Source: Candidatus Heimdallarchaeum endolithica (lineage in GTDB: Archaea > Asgardarchaeota > Heimdallarchaeia > Heimdallarchaeales > Heimdallarchaeaceae). From it: a stretch of 64,000 nucleotides of DNA. The DNA is taken from positions 2,897,060 to 2,961,059 of the forward strand of contig CP084167.1 of NCBI GenBank assembly GCA_021513715.1, given 5' to 3'. Positions 46,093 through 54,543 of the stretch are shown here, in pieces. A program made the translations under genes and the position numbers. The notes under the pieces are model-generated. The model did no database searches, was not told the DNA's origin, and worked only from the letters and a program-made list of their open reading frames with translations. Position 1 is the first letter of the stretch; every line of letters starts with the position of its first letter.

Positions 46093-46593
46093 ATGTCTCT
46101 GAGTAACATGCAATTGAAAAAGAAATTGTTATTATTAATTATTGGTTTCGTAATATTTAGTTCTTTAGTGAGAGCGCTTCCTCAAGATGATTCAGTTTCA
46201 ACTAACTCTACAGATAATTTGTTGAGACTATCACTTTATGATGCTTCTTATAACGATTTTGATGATGATGGAAGAATGGATGATGTTGAATGTTTTCTTG
46301 ATATCATGATTTCAGATGACTTGAACAGGAAAAATTTTATCTGTGATATATCAATTTATCTGCCTAATGGAGATAGTTATGAATATAGTATTTTAGTATC
46401 TATGAAATATGATAGCATAACACTCAGAATCGTTTTCATGAATCATGCATATGTTTCTGGAGATTATAGAATCAAAGTGGAAATAAATTTATTTACATCT
46501 GGTTTCTACTATGATGAAACAGAGATAGTTTTTGATCCACCAAGTGAAGAAATTCCTGATGATGAACCATTTATAACTTACTCCACAGTATAA
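46093..46593 (+). CDS. Small exported protein, unknown
   Basis: 166 residues with a signal peptide (LKKKLLLLIIGFVIFSSLVRA). The mature part is beta-rich, with the calcium-loop-like DASYNDFDDDGRMDDVE and an acidic C-terminus ending in EEIPDDEPF. No family is recognised. A TATA-like ATAAAAATATAAAT lies 20-30 bp before the ATG, implying a near-leaderless message. It is encoded between the secreted proteases and a regulator. Confidence 0.65.
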   Translation: MSLSNMQLKKKLLLLIIGFVIFSSLVRALPQDDSVSTNSTDNLLRLSLYDASYNDFDDDGRMDDVECFLDIMISDDLNRKNFICDISIYLPNGDSYEYSILVSMKYDSITLRIVFMNHAYVSGDYRIKVEINLFTSGFYYDETEIVFDPPSEEIPDDEPFITYSTV

Positions 46594-46644
46594 TTATAAT
46601 TTAAAGAATATATTTTAAAAAATTCTGAAAGCAGTTGCTAGAGG

Positions 46645-47769
46645 GTGCCTATTGGATTGATTACAAAAACAGACTACCAATTACTAATCTTATTGCAATC
46701 TAAGCCTACAATTAGCTATTCTGATATTGCACGCATTTTTAATATAAGTTCAGCAACTGCAAAAAGAAAAATTGTTGAATTAAGAAATAAAGGGTTATAT
46801 TCTGGTAAGTATGCACAATTTTATCCTACAGCTTTAGGGCTGAATAAATTTATAGTGGTTTCTTTTGTTAAGAGTATTAAGCAAATTTTAATGCTTGAAA
46901 AAGCTCTACGAGAACACCCTTATACAATTCACAGATCAAGGATTTATTCGCCTAAACTAGGTATCTACTCTGAATTTAATTTTCCAATGGAGAATACAAG
47001 TTTTTTAGAAGAGTTTTTTGACAATCTAAAAAATGAAAAGGTGATTGACTCTTTCACCATTTTTGAATCAACCCATATTGAGAAAACGTTACCATTAAAT
47101 CTCAATAAAGTTAGTTTAGATACTCTTAGTTGGGAATATGATTGGAATACCTTAAAAGAATCCTTAGACAAAACAGAAAAAGCTGTTATTCCTGTTCCTC
47201 CCCGAAATATGCTTAAATCTATGAAAGAACTTGATTTTAAGATCTTAAGCATTCTTACCGTTAATGCAGATTATTCTCAGAGAGAGATAAGTCGGATGTT
47301 AAAAAGAGATAGAACTGAAGTTTGGAGGAGATTCAAGTTTCTTGAAGAGAATATTATATCTGGATATCGTTCCAAAATTAATCGTCAAAAATTTAACATC
47401 ACAAGCAATAAAATCATTTTCTTAAGGTTTGAAGATGAGTTGGAACTCTGGCAATATTTTTCTCTTCTTTCTGACGAACAACTGCGCCCTCCTTTTCGAT
47501 ATAGAATAGAAATATTAAAAGAAAAAAATTCTACAAAAAAAATCTTTCAAATTTATATTTCACTTCCTCAAAATCATGAAGCACAGCTATTCTACTTTAT
47601 TGCAGATAATACGGATTTTGAGAGTTATAATATTGATACAGTAGGTGCGCATGGTGTAAGATATTCCTTTTATGAACCTAATTTTGATTATAATAGTTGG
47701 AAATGGAAAATAAACAGGAAATATGTTGTGACTGACACTATTAGAAATGTTATATCTAAAAAAATCTGA
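46645..47769 (+). CDS. Transcriptional regulator with two Lrp-like HTH domains
   Basis: 374 residues. An N-terminal helix-turn-helix (ITKTDYQLLILLQSKPTISYSDIARIFNISSATAKRKIVEL) and a second one at ~190-240 (LDFKILSILTVNADYSQREISRMLKRDRTEVWRRFKFLEE) each precede an alpha-beta segment. The protein thus looks like a tandem duplication of an Lrp/AsnC-type unit with divergent ligand domains. The start is a GTG at 46645 preceded by a GA-rich stretch; a TTG four codons later is possible. Target genes are unknown; glyA follows after 129 bp but has its own promoter. Confidence 0.75.
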   Translation: MPIGLITKTDYQLLILLQSKPTISYSDIARIFNISSATAKRKIVELRNKGLYSGKYAQFYPTALGLNKFIVVSFVKSIKQILMLEKALREHPYTIHRSRIYSPKLGIYSEFNFPMENTSFLEEFFDNLKNEKVIDSFTIFESTHIEKTLPLNLNKVSLDTLSWEYDWNTLKESLDKTEKAVIPVPPRNMLKSMKELDFKILSILTVNADYSQREISRMLKRDRTEVWRRFKFLEENIISGYRSKINRQKFNITSNKIIFLRFEDELELWQYFSLLSDEQLRPPFRYRIEILKEKNSTKKIFQIYISLPQNHEAQLFYFIADNTDFESYNIDTVGAHGVRYSFYEPNFDYNSWKWKINRKYVVTDTIRNVISKKI

Positions 47770-47845
47770 TTTAATTTCTGAATTATCAACTAAAGCTAAA
47801 ACATTGAAAAATATTTCTAATTTTTCTATTTATGTTATAAAGTCT

Positions 47846-47862
47846 TAAAGAAATATATTTAA
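47846..47862 (+). promoter_or_regulatory. TATA box of glyA
   Basis: AAATATATTTAAAG, about 40-50 bp before the glyA ATG, preceded by an A-rich BRE-like stretch. The expected transcript would have a leader of roughly 20 bases holding GAGGAAAG as ribosome site. Confidence 0.5.
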
Positions 47863-47898
47863 AGAAATTAGATTGTCTTTGAATAAGAGGAAAGAAAA

Positions 47899-49209
47899 AT
47901 GAATATAATGAATGACATTAATGATTCTGACTCTATAGTAGCTGATGCAATTTTAAAAGAACTAAAGCGCCAAGAGGAAGGAATTGAACTTATTCCTTCT
48001 GAGAATTATACATCACGAGCTGTGTTGCAAGCAGTTGGAAGCGTATTTACTAATAAATACTCTGAAGGTTACCCTAAAAAGAGATACTATGGTGGAAATG
48101 AAATTGTGGATGAAGTTGAGCAGATAGCCATTGACAGAGCAAAAGAGCTATTTGGTTGTGAGCATGTTAATGTACAACCTTATTCTGGTTCTCCGGCAAA
48201 TCAAGCAGTATTTTTTGCTCTTTTAGAGTTGGGTGATAAGTTTTTAGGCTTAAATCTCACATCTGGAGGACACCTTACTCACGGAAGCCATGTGAATTTC
48301 TCTGGTAAAAACTATACTTGCGTGAGCTATGATGTCGATAAAGAAACAGAAATGTTAGATATGGACTCAATTAGAAAATTAGCAATAGAAGAGAAACCCA
48401 AAATGATCATTTCTGGATTAACTGCTTATCCACGAGAAATTGATTTTAAAGCTTTTCAGGAGATTGCTGAAGAAGTAGACGCTTATCACTTTGCAGATAT
48501 CTCTCATATTGCAGGATTAGTAGCTGGAGGGGTTCATCCAAGTCCTGTTCCACATGCTGATGTAGTAACAACAACAACTCATAAAAGCTTAAGAGGTCCT
48601 AGAGGAGCTATTATAATGACAAAAATTGAAGATAGGTTACATGACAAATATCACCCAAATACGAAGAAAAACCTTGCTCAACTGATCGATTCTGCTGTTT
48701 TTCCTGGTCTCCAAGGAGGTCCTCATGACAATACAACAGCAGCAAAAGCAGTAGCTTTAGGAGAAGCACTCAAACCAGAGTTTAAGGATTATGCTCTGCA
48801 AATTGTTAAAAATGCTAAAGCTTTAGCTGATGAGCTAATGTCACTTGGAATTAAGTTAGTTACAAATGGAACAGACAATCATTTGATTTTAATTGATCTC
48901 CGTCCAGAAGGATTAACTGGTAAAGGTAAACTTATTCAAAACGCACTTGATGCAGCAGGTATAACAGTGAACAAGAACACAGTCCCCTATGAACCTTCTA
49001 CACCATTCAATCCATCAGGAATAAGATTAGGAACTCCAGCAATAACAACAAGAGGAATGAAAGAATCAGAGATGAAAGTTATTGCAGAAGGTTTAGCTAA
49101 AGTCATAAAAGCTAAAGGAGACCCAGAGGTTAGTGCTAAAGTGAAACAAGATATTTTAGAACTTACCAAACAGTTTCCATTATATCCTGGATTGAATATT
49201 CTAAAGTAA
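47899..49209 (+). CDS. glyA: Serine hydroxymethyltransferase
   Basis: 436 residues, PLP-dependent fold type I. Interconverts serine and glycine, passing the one-carbon unit to a pterin carrier. Signatures are EGIELIPSENYTSRAV, NKYSEGYPKKRYYGG, NVQPYSGSPANQAVFFALL and the PLP lysine in VTTTTHKSLRGPRG. The C-terminal domain ends in QFPLYPGL. The segment SGGHLTHGSHVNFSGK matches the usual GGHLTHG motif. Length and residues are as expected for an active enzyme. The carrier in this organism (tetrahydrofolate or methanopterin-type) cannot be told. Confidence 0.97.
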   Translation: MNIMNDINDSDSIVADAILKELKRQEEGIELIPSENYTSRAVLQAVGSVFTNKYSEGYPKKRYYGGNEIVDEVEQIAIDRAKELFGCEHVNVQPYSGSPANQAVFFALLELGDKFLGLNLTSGGHLTHGSHVNFSGKNYTCVSYDVDKETEMLDMDSIRKLAIEEKPKMIISGLTAYPREIDFKAFQEIAEEVDAYHFADISHIAGLVAGGVHPSPVPHADVVTTTTHKSLRGPRGAIIMTKIEDRLHDKYHPNTKKNLAQLIDSAVFPGLQGGPHDNTTAAKAVALGEALKPEFKDYALQIVKNAKALADELMSLGIKLVTNGTDNHLILIDLRPEGLTGKGKLIQNALDAAGITVNKNTVPYEPSTPFNPSGIRLGTPAITTRGMKESEMKVIAEGLAKVIKAKGDPEVSAKVKQDILELTKQFPLYPGLNILK

Positions 49210-49254
49210 ATATCCATTCTTTTCTTTTCTTTTCATTTTTTAGAAATATAAGAA

Positions 49255-49428
49255 TTAAGTTCTTTTTCCAGAAAGATTTAATTTATAGGTTCGAACTGTT
49301 TTGGGTTGAATAATTTTGCCAGTTGGAGTTATAAAAGATAATGCATCGAAGGGACATTGAACAATACAAGCTCCACATCTTATACAATCTCTTGAGTTAA
49401 TTATTTCTATTTTTTTTGGTTTAAGCAT
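49255..49428 (-). CDS. Small single-cluster ferredoxin-like protein
   Basis: 57 residues from the ATG at 49428 (MLKPKKIEIINSRD). It has one complete 4Fe-4S motif, CIRCGACIVQCPFDAL; a second CxxCxxCxxxCP motif, usual for 8Fe ferredoxins, is absent. The longer frame to 49512 overlaps the ferritin-like gene and is not credible. Located 44 bp downstream of the ferritin-like gene on the same strand, it could supply electrons to it. Confidence 0.75.
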   Translation of the reverse strand: MLKPKKIEIINSRDCIRCGACIVQCPFDALSFITPTGKIIQPKTVRTYKLNLSGKRT

Positions 49429-49472
49429 ATAGAAATAAGATAAAAATAAAAATGGAGCATAACTAACATTTA

Positions 49473-49937
49473 CTAGTACTCTGGAGTGGCATCTTCCCAA
49501 AGAAAGTCCCACATTTCAGAGGTGTACAAAGTTTTTTTCTCAATTATAACCCGCATAAGTCTTTTCAGAAGAGCATGATGTCTGATTTCATCTTGAAAAA
49601 TTGCTCTAATTACAAATCTCTCTTTTTCACTTTCAAGTTTCTCAAGTAGTTCTTTGTAAGTTTCAATGGCAGATGATTCAAGATCGATGTGTTCCTGAAT
49701 TACTTTACCAATAATATCAGATTGTTTCTCTCCAATAAAAGGAGATGTTTCACTAACTAATGTAATTAAAGCATTTAGCATACTTTTATGTTTCTGAGAA
49801 TCTATTGCAATTGATAAAATAAGTTCTTTTACTAAACTATTTTCTATTTCTTCTACAGATTCCTTTGCTTTTTTTATTATTTGTTCCTCGAGATCTATTT
49901 GTTTTTTATAAAAGTCTAGTTTTTCATCTTGATTCAT
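49473..49937 (-). CDS. Ferritin-like (rubrerythrin-superfamily) four-helix protein
   Basis: 154 residues from the ATG at 49937. The helices carry the di-iron type pattern: EEQIIKKAKE (Glu), DSQKHKSMLNAL (xxxH), EHIDLESSAIETYKELL (Glu), and DEIRHHALLKRL (ExxRHH). This is the ferritin-like/DUF2202-type layout with no rubredoxin domain. The likely role is iron binding or oxidative-stress defence. The preceding TTG start at 49973 is rejected. It is followed by the small ferredoxin gene. Confidence 0.75.
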   Translation of the reverse strand: MNQDEKLDFYKKQIDLEEQIIKKAKESVEEIENSLVKELILSIAIDSQKHKSMLNALITLVSETSPFIGEKQSDIIGKVIQEHIDLESSAIETYKELLEKLESEKERFVIRAIFQDEIRHHALLKRLMRVIIEKKTLYTSEMWDFLWEDATPEY

Positions 49938-50080
49938 TATTATCAATTGTACATAAAAGTTATTTTTATACAAGAACTTTTTTATCGGAAATCCTTGATT
50001 TTGTTATAGACAATAGAATAACACTTCAAGCGAATAGTTTTTAAATTAACATCAAACTCGAGAAATAAGTGAGATAGATA

Positions 50081-50359
50081 ATGTCCTCAGAAAAAAGAGT
50101 AGTTAGAAAGAAGAAGAAATTTGGTCTAGTCCTTGAGTTTGTACCAGTAGTTAGAGATCTATTTCCTGATGACGAAGTAAAAGAAAAAATACAAGGAGAA
50201 ATAAAAAGAGCAAATGGGCTTACTCCTCAATTTCTTGCAGAAAAATATAATGTACGAATTAGTACAATCAAAAAAATGCTCAAAAAAGCAGAAGAAAATG
50301 GTATTGTGGAATGTGTTGCAAGCAATAAACGTACAAAAGTTTATCAAGCAAAGCAATAG
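50081..50359 (+). CDS. rps25e: Ribosomal protein eS25-like winged-helix protein
   Basis: 92 residues. A basic N-terminus (VVRKKKKFG) leads to a winged helix: NGLTPQFLAEKYNVRISTIKKMLKKAEENGIVECVASNKRTKVYQ. It matches the archaeal/eukaryotic eS25 pattern of ITP-x-VA-x3-I-R-SxA--L-L--G-I--V--xR--Y. eS25 sits in the small-subunit head. A Lys-rich N-terminus and stand-alone location are normal. A transcriptional regulator of similar fold is the alternative. Confidence 0.75.
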   Translation: MSSEKRVVRKKKKFGLVLEFVPVVRDLFPDDEVKEKIQGEIKRANGLTPQFLAEKYNVRISTIKKMLKKAEENGIVECVASNKRTKVYQAKQ

Positions 50360-50426
50360 TAATAAGTCTATTTTTAACTATTTTTATCATTTAATGCTAT
50401 TTTTTAGAATTTTAAAAAATAATTTA

Positions 50427-51377
50427 TTAATAAAATTCAAGACTAGCTGGTGATGTGTCAGATATCCCTTGCTCTGTGACATAAAAGAGAATTTCTCGAT
50501 CTGGAAAACGAGAACTATCGAATAATCTAGCTATTCTTGCACTTCCTCTACTTTTTCTAAGAAAAATCCTTTGTTGTGGGCGATGAGCCCAAGCAAAACC
50601 TAAAGCAGGTTCTTCTCCGCTACCATAGAGAAATTGATCAATTGCTGCAATAATTTGATTAGTAACAACAATAGCAACGTCATGATCTACAGCTATTTCT
50701 ACAAGTTTTTCAGCTAAATTCATGATTTTTTGTTGTCTTTCCACTAGCCTATTTTTCCCAATGAACTCTGCGCGAAAATGTGCTGCTAGAGAGTCTATGA
50801 TTACCAGTTTAATATTTTCTTCTGGTATAATTTTTTCTAGTTGATTAATGTACGCAAGCATTATATCGGTGTTAGACGTAGGTGCTACTAGTATGTTGTC
50901 TAAAACTTTTTTTGTATTCTTTATCCTGAAAGAAGCAATTTCTTCTATTCTTTGAGGAGAAAAAGTTCTCTCTGTATCTATAAAGAATGCTTTTCCCTCC
51001 AGTCCACCAAGATCTTTGGGTAGCTGTACATTAATACATAATTGAAAGCAAAGTTGAGTTTTACCACTGCTGAAAGAACCAACTAATTCTGTTATTTCTC
51101 CTGTCCAAATACCACCATTAAGCATACTGTCAAATTCTTCTGAACCTGTAGTAATTCGTCCTCTCCTACGTTCAATTTCCAAAAACTCTGCTGCAGTATA
51201 AGGATGAATACCTAACTGTTCTTGTGCTTTTTGTATAATTAAAGCTGCGAGTTCTTCTTCTATTTCTAAATCTTCAGCAAGTTCTTTTTCACTCATAAGA
51301 GATAATTGTCCCAAAGAATAATCTTTTTGTTCCAATTTTTTTAATAGTTCTTTCTCAATTCCTTCAAGTTGAATCAT
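50427..51377 (-). CDS. radA: DNA repair and recombination protein RadA
   Basis: Archaeal RecA/Rad51 recombinase, about 316 residues. It forms filaments on single-stranded DNA and carries out strand exchange. The N-terminal helix-hairpin-helix domain (LEGIEKELLKKLEQKDYSL, SEKELAEDLEIEEELAALII) is followed by the polymerisation region and the ATPase: Walker A GSFSSGKT, Walker B LVIIDSLAAHF, and VVTNQI with the L2 region GEEPALGFAWAHRPQQ. I start at the ATG at 51377 because the TATA element TTTATATATTTAA ends right at the earlier ATG (51401), which places transcription start downstream of it; the message would be nearly leaderless. Confidence 0.95.
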   Translation of the reverse strand: MIQLEGIEKELLKKLEQKDYSLGQLSLMSEKELAEDLEIEEELAALIIQKAQEQLGIHPYTAAEFLEIERRRGRITTGSEEFDSMLNGGIWTGEITELVGSFSSGKTQLCFQLCINVQLPKDLGGLEGKAFFIDTERTFSPQRIEEIASFRIKNTKKVLDNILVAPTSNTDIMLAYINQLEKIIPEENIKLVIIDSLAAHFRAEFIGKNRLVERQQKIMNLAEKLVEIAVDHDVAIVVTNQIIAAIDQFLYGSGEEPALGFAWAHRPQQRIFLRKSRGSARIARLFDSSRFPDREILFYVTEQGISDTSPASLEFY

Positions 51378-51401
51378 AGTTGTCTGTTCAACAATGAACA
51401 T

Positions 51402-51416
51402 TTAAATATATAAAAC
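51402..51416 (-). promoter_or_regulatory. TATA box of radA
   Basis: Minus strand reads TTTTATATATTTAA immediately before the ATG at 51401. With the usual ~25-bp spacing, transcription begins near 51383, six bases before the preferred ATG. Confidence 0.5.
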
Positions 51417-51509
51417 TATTACCAAAAAAAAGGAAAAAGTATAATAGAACTGATACTACACAAGTGTGTTATCAATTCTAAATTCCTCTATTGTCTTTTT
51501 GATAATGAC

Positions 51510-52763
51510 TTAATCGTTTTTTTCATTTAGCTTATATTTATCAACATCATTAATCAGAAGCGAAATAACAAAACCAATAGCAAACAATGATGCAATAATT
51601 ATATAATTAACAAATAGGGAGGGAATAAACATTACACAAAGTATCAATGCAATTCCACTTATTTGTCCAGCCCACATCATCCATCCATTTGAAACTTCCT
51701 CTGGAAGTGGATAAGTAATCTCAGCAGCAAAAGTCAAAGCTACAGGTAAAGCAGCAACAAGAAAGAAACCTAAAATTGTTGCTTCTATCAACCTTTCTAC
51801 ATAACTGTCAAAGAAGTACATGAATAAAATAAGTATGGTACCAACAAACATTGCAATAATCAAAAAGATTTTTCTCTTGTGAAATTTGTCTGAAAGTGTA
51901 CTTAATATTACAGCTCCAATAATCCCTCCAATAATCATTGCTCCTCCAATATTTCCTGCAGCAGAAATGTTTGTAGGGTCATTGAATAGTATGTCAATCT
52001 CAGTACTGATTGCATTGAATATTCCTAAGCCTATTAAAACTAAACCAAAAAGCATTATTAGATCTCTGTTCTTGAAACTCTCTTTTTTGGAAACTGTGAT
52101 TTTCTCATCTTTAATACTATATAGATTAGGAGGGAGATTAGGTTTTTCTCTTATAGTAACAAAATATAAAACAGCTAAAACCAATGAAAGAACACCATAA
52201 GTAAGTAAGAGCCCTTCTAGTGAAATAGTAGTATATAGAACAGGGGTTAACATAAAAGCCAATATTGCACCAAGCAACAGTGTCATTGTGTTTAGTCCTG
52301 TAGCTAAAGTCTTTTCTTCCTCAGGAAACCAGTTGACTGATAACTTAGTAAAAGAATTCAAAACAAAAGGTTGTCCAATAGCAATAAGAGTTTGAGTAAT
52401 CATAATCCAAATAAAATTAGTTACAAAAAAACCTCTTAAAAAAGCAAATAACCCAGTAAGTGCTACACCTATACCTGTTCCAAATCTGAGTCCTAACTTT
52501 TCTATGCTACTAGTGGCAACAAAATTAAAAGGAATGTAGGCAATCATGAACACCATAGATAACATGAGAATCCAATTAGTACTGACTTCATAAATAGTAG
52601 CTACTTCAAATGTAATAGGTGTAAAAGTAAGCCAAAGTATTTGAGTATCTAAAGTCATCAGAGAAAAGACAACAAGTATGATCCACCTATAAGCAGATTT
52701 ACCTAAAGTAGGGGAATGGCCATCTTGGTGGTCAATTTCAGAATCATGATGAATATTATCCAT
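51510..52763 (-). CDS. MFS transporter resembling the FLVCR/DIRC2 group
   Basis: 417 residues, 12 hydrophobic helices and a His/Asp-rich N-terminus (HHDSEIDHQDGHS). The first helices, YRWIILVVFSLMTLDTQILW, LTFTPITFEV and LSMVFMIAYIPFNF, resemble animal FLVCR proteins (RWLVL-FSL--NA-QW--F-PI, then WLSMVFM-VYIP). FLVCR1/2 transport choline, and have also been linked with haem. The His-rich N-terminus would be consistent with metal or haem contact but is not evidence of it. Substrate unknown. Confidence 0.8.
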   Translation of the reverse strand: MDNIHHDSEIDHQDGHSPTLGKSAYRWIILVVFSLMTLDTQILWLTFTPITFEVATIYEVSTNWILMLSMVFMIAYIPFNFVATSSIEKLGLRFGTGIGVALTGLFAFLRGFFVTNFIWIMITQTLIAIGQPFVLNSFTKLSVNWFPEEEKTLATGLNTMTLLLGAILAFMLTPVLYTTISLEGLLLTYGVLSLVLAVLYFVTIREKPNLPPNLYSIKDEKITVSKKESFKNRDLIMLFGLVLIGLGIFNAISTEIDILFNDPTNISAAGNIGGAMIIGGIIGAVILSTLSDKFHKRKIFLIIAMFVGTILILFMYFFDSYVERLIEATILGFFLVAALPVALTFAAEITYPLPEEVSNGWMMWAGQISGIALILCVMFIPSLFVNYIIIASLFAIGFVISLLINDVDKYKLNEKND

Positions 52764-52962
52764 TTGATGGAAAAAAATGTACTTGTATAAATAATTAATT
52801 GTAAAAGGTTATTGTAATTTTTTATAATTAGCACTTCACAATGTTTCAATTTAAGATTTAGTTATTTTAAACAATTCTCCCACCATTTCAAAATAATGAC
52901 TTTCTGCTAAAAAATAATAATTCTACTCAAAGAAAGGAAAATATCAATTTTAAAAAATATTC

Positions 52963-52978
52963 TTAAATAAATATATTA
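52963..52978. repeat. Target-site duplication, left (16 bp)
   Basis: TTAAATAAATATATTA, exactly repeated at 53989-54004 on the other side of the IS481-like element. Confidence 0.9.
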
Positions 52979-53988
52979 TGTATACTCAACTCACATTGGT
53001 AACAAATAAATAGAAGTGGGTTACGTGGGTAAGTGATATATTATGAACAAAAACGAACGTAACCTGGAGAAACTAAGAAAGATTGTGGTTAAAAAAGCTT
53101 TGGAAGGAGAGAAGATAAAAGAGGTAGCTCACAAGTATATGGTGAGTAGGAAGTTTGTGTATAAGTGGTTGAAGAGGTTCAGAGAGAACCCTGAAGGAGT
53201 ATGGTGGAAAGATAGATCTTCCAGACCAAAAACTATACACAGGAAAGTAGATGAGGAGTTAAAAGAGAGGATAAGGGAGTTAAGAATAAAACAAGGAATG
53301 AATGTGGAGAAGATAGCTTATTTGTTGAAGAGAGAAGGAAAAGCACTCTCTCAGACGACAGTGACGAAAGTAATAAAAGAGTTAGGTCTTCCTTTATGGG
53401 TTAATAGAAAAAAGAGGAAAAGACCTCGATACAAGAGTTTTGAACGTCAAAAACCTAACGAACTCTGGCAAATAGATGTGAAAGGACCATTCTGGGTAGA
53501 AGAACAGGGACAACATCTCCACCTCATAACCTTGATAGACGACCACTCACGATTCTGTCTGGGAGCTGAATTCCACCCTTTTGCACCAAAAAAAGAGCAG
53601 ATAATAAGTTTGCTAGAGGAAGCAATAAAAGAGTACGGTTACCCCGAGTCTATACTTACTGACAATGGAGCACTCTTCTCTTCCGTTAGAGGAGGAACAA
53701 GTACCTTCTCCCGTTGGTGTCAAACAGAAGGAATAAAGCACATCAGAGCTAGAGTTTTTCACCCTGAAACATGTGGAAAAGTAGAAAGACTACATGGGAC
53801 AATCATCCGTGAGATGGAAAGATTAGGTCTAAAATACTGCAACCCCGACCTCTCCTACTATCGCTCTTACTACAATTTTAGTCGTCCTCACCAATCTCTT
53901 AACTTCCTCACCCCAGGAGAAAGATTTATGAATCACCCCTATGTTTCTCTAGTACCCAAAAGTGTAACCCAAGTCTATTGAGTAAACA
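52979..53988 (+). mobile_element. Intact IS481-family insertion sequence (1,010 bp)
   Basis: The ends begin TGTATACTCAA on the left and TGTTTACTCAA (reverse complement) on the right, giving imperfect terminal inverted repeats that extend to about 25 bp. A perfect 16-bp duplication flanks them. The single transposase frame is intact and its stop lies inside the right repeat. Perfect duplications and an open frame point to a recent insertion. Confidence 0.92.
53043..53981 (+). CDS. IS481-family transposase
   Basis: 312 residues. An N-terminal helix-turn-helix (KKALEGEKIKEVAHKYMVSRKFVYKWLKRF) and a second HTH (LREL..GMNVEKIAYLLKREGKALSQTTV) precede an rve-type integrase core. Catalytic residues are Asp in ELWQIDVKGPF, Asp in ILTDNGALFSS and Glu in CGKVERLHGTI, followed by YYNFSRPHQSLNFLTP. 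Codon use and GC are slightly higher than in neighbouring genes, consistent with mobility. All three catalytic residues are present, so it may be active. Confidence 0.95.
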   Translation: MNKNERNLEKLRKIVVKKALEGEKIKEVAHKYMVSRKFVYKWLKRFRENPEGVWWKDRSSRPKTIHRKVDEELKERIRELRIKQGMNVEKIAYLLKREGKALSQTTVTKVIKELGLPLWVNRKKRKRPRYKSFERQKPNELWQIDVKGPFWVEEQGQHLHLITLIDDHSRFCLGAEFHPFAPKKEQIISLLEEAIKEYGYPESILTDNGALFSSVRGGTSTFSRWCQTEGIKHIRARVFHPETCGKVERLHGTIIREMERLGLKYCNPDLSYYRSYYNFSRPHQSLNFLTPGERFMNHPYVSLVPKSVTQVY

Positions 53989-54004
53989 TTAAATAAATAT
54001 ATTA
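53989..54004. repeat. Target-site duplication, right (16 bp)
   Basis: Exact copy of 52963-52978. Confidence 0.9.
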
Positions 54005-54008
54005 AAAA

Positions 54009-54263
54009 ATGTTTATATATAAAGAATGTAATACGCTTCTGAGAAAAATGAGTTACGATATAAAAAAAGATTACGTAACGCCAAAAAAAATCGAAAATGA
54101 ACTAAAAGCGATACTTTACGATATGCAAAGTAAAAATACTGCTGTTATAGAAGATGCTTGTTATAAATGGGTTAAAATAGAAGAAAAATTTGCTAATTAT
54201 ATTTCTGAAGAAAAAAGAAAAGAATTAGCAAAAAGAATAAGAAAACTTAAACATTATAGCTAA
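54009..54263 (+). CDS. Small helical protein, unknown
   Basis: 84 residues, or 71 if the ATG at 54048 (MSYDIKKDYVTP) is used, which I find equally likely. Lys/Glu-rich and wholly helical in pattern, with EEKRKELAKRIRKLKHYS at the end. No family recognised. The IS481 element was inserted about 20 bp upstream of the first ATG, so the original promoter or 5' part has been displaced. Confidence 0.45.
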   Translation: MFIYKECNTLLRKMSYDIKKDYVTPKKIENELKAILYDMQSKNTAVIEDACYKWVKIEEKFANYISEEKRKELAKRIRKLKHYS

Positions 54264-54375
54264 AAAATACTTCATAATTGATACAAAAATAGATTTAAAT
54301 TGGAAGATTAATTTTATAGTTTTATTCTTTTTACAGACTTAAAACTATTTTTTTATCAAAAGTTGACTGACAGTA

Positions 54376-54388
54376 AATTTTATATATC
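54376..54388 (+). promoter_or_regulatory. TATA box of thermosome gene
   Basis: AATTTTATATATC about 165 bp before the ATG, in a 280-bp gene-free region. A transcript from here would have a leader of ~130 bases, rather long for an archaeon; a nearer weak promoter cannot be excluded. Confidence 0.35.
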
Positions 54389-54543
54389 AGTCTAAGTCGA
54401 ATTTTTACGGAAATTGTTTCTCATGCTAAAAAAGACAAATAAAAAAGATAGTTAAAATCACTTGGTAAATAGGAAGCAACAAATAACGATTGAATATAAA
54501 AAACCAAGATTAATGAGAAATAAAATAAAAAAAGGTGAATGAA

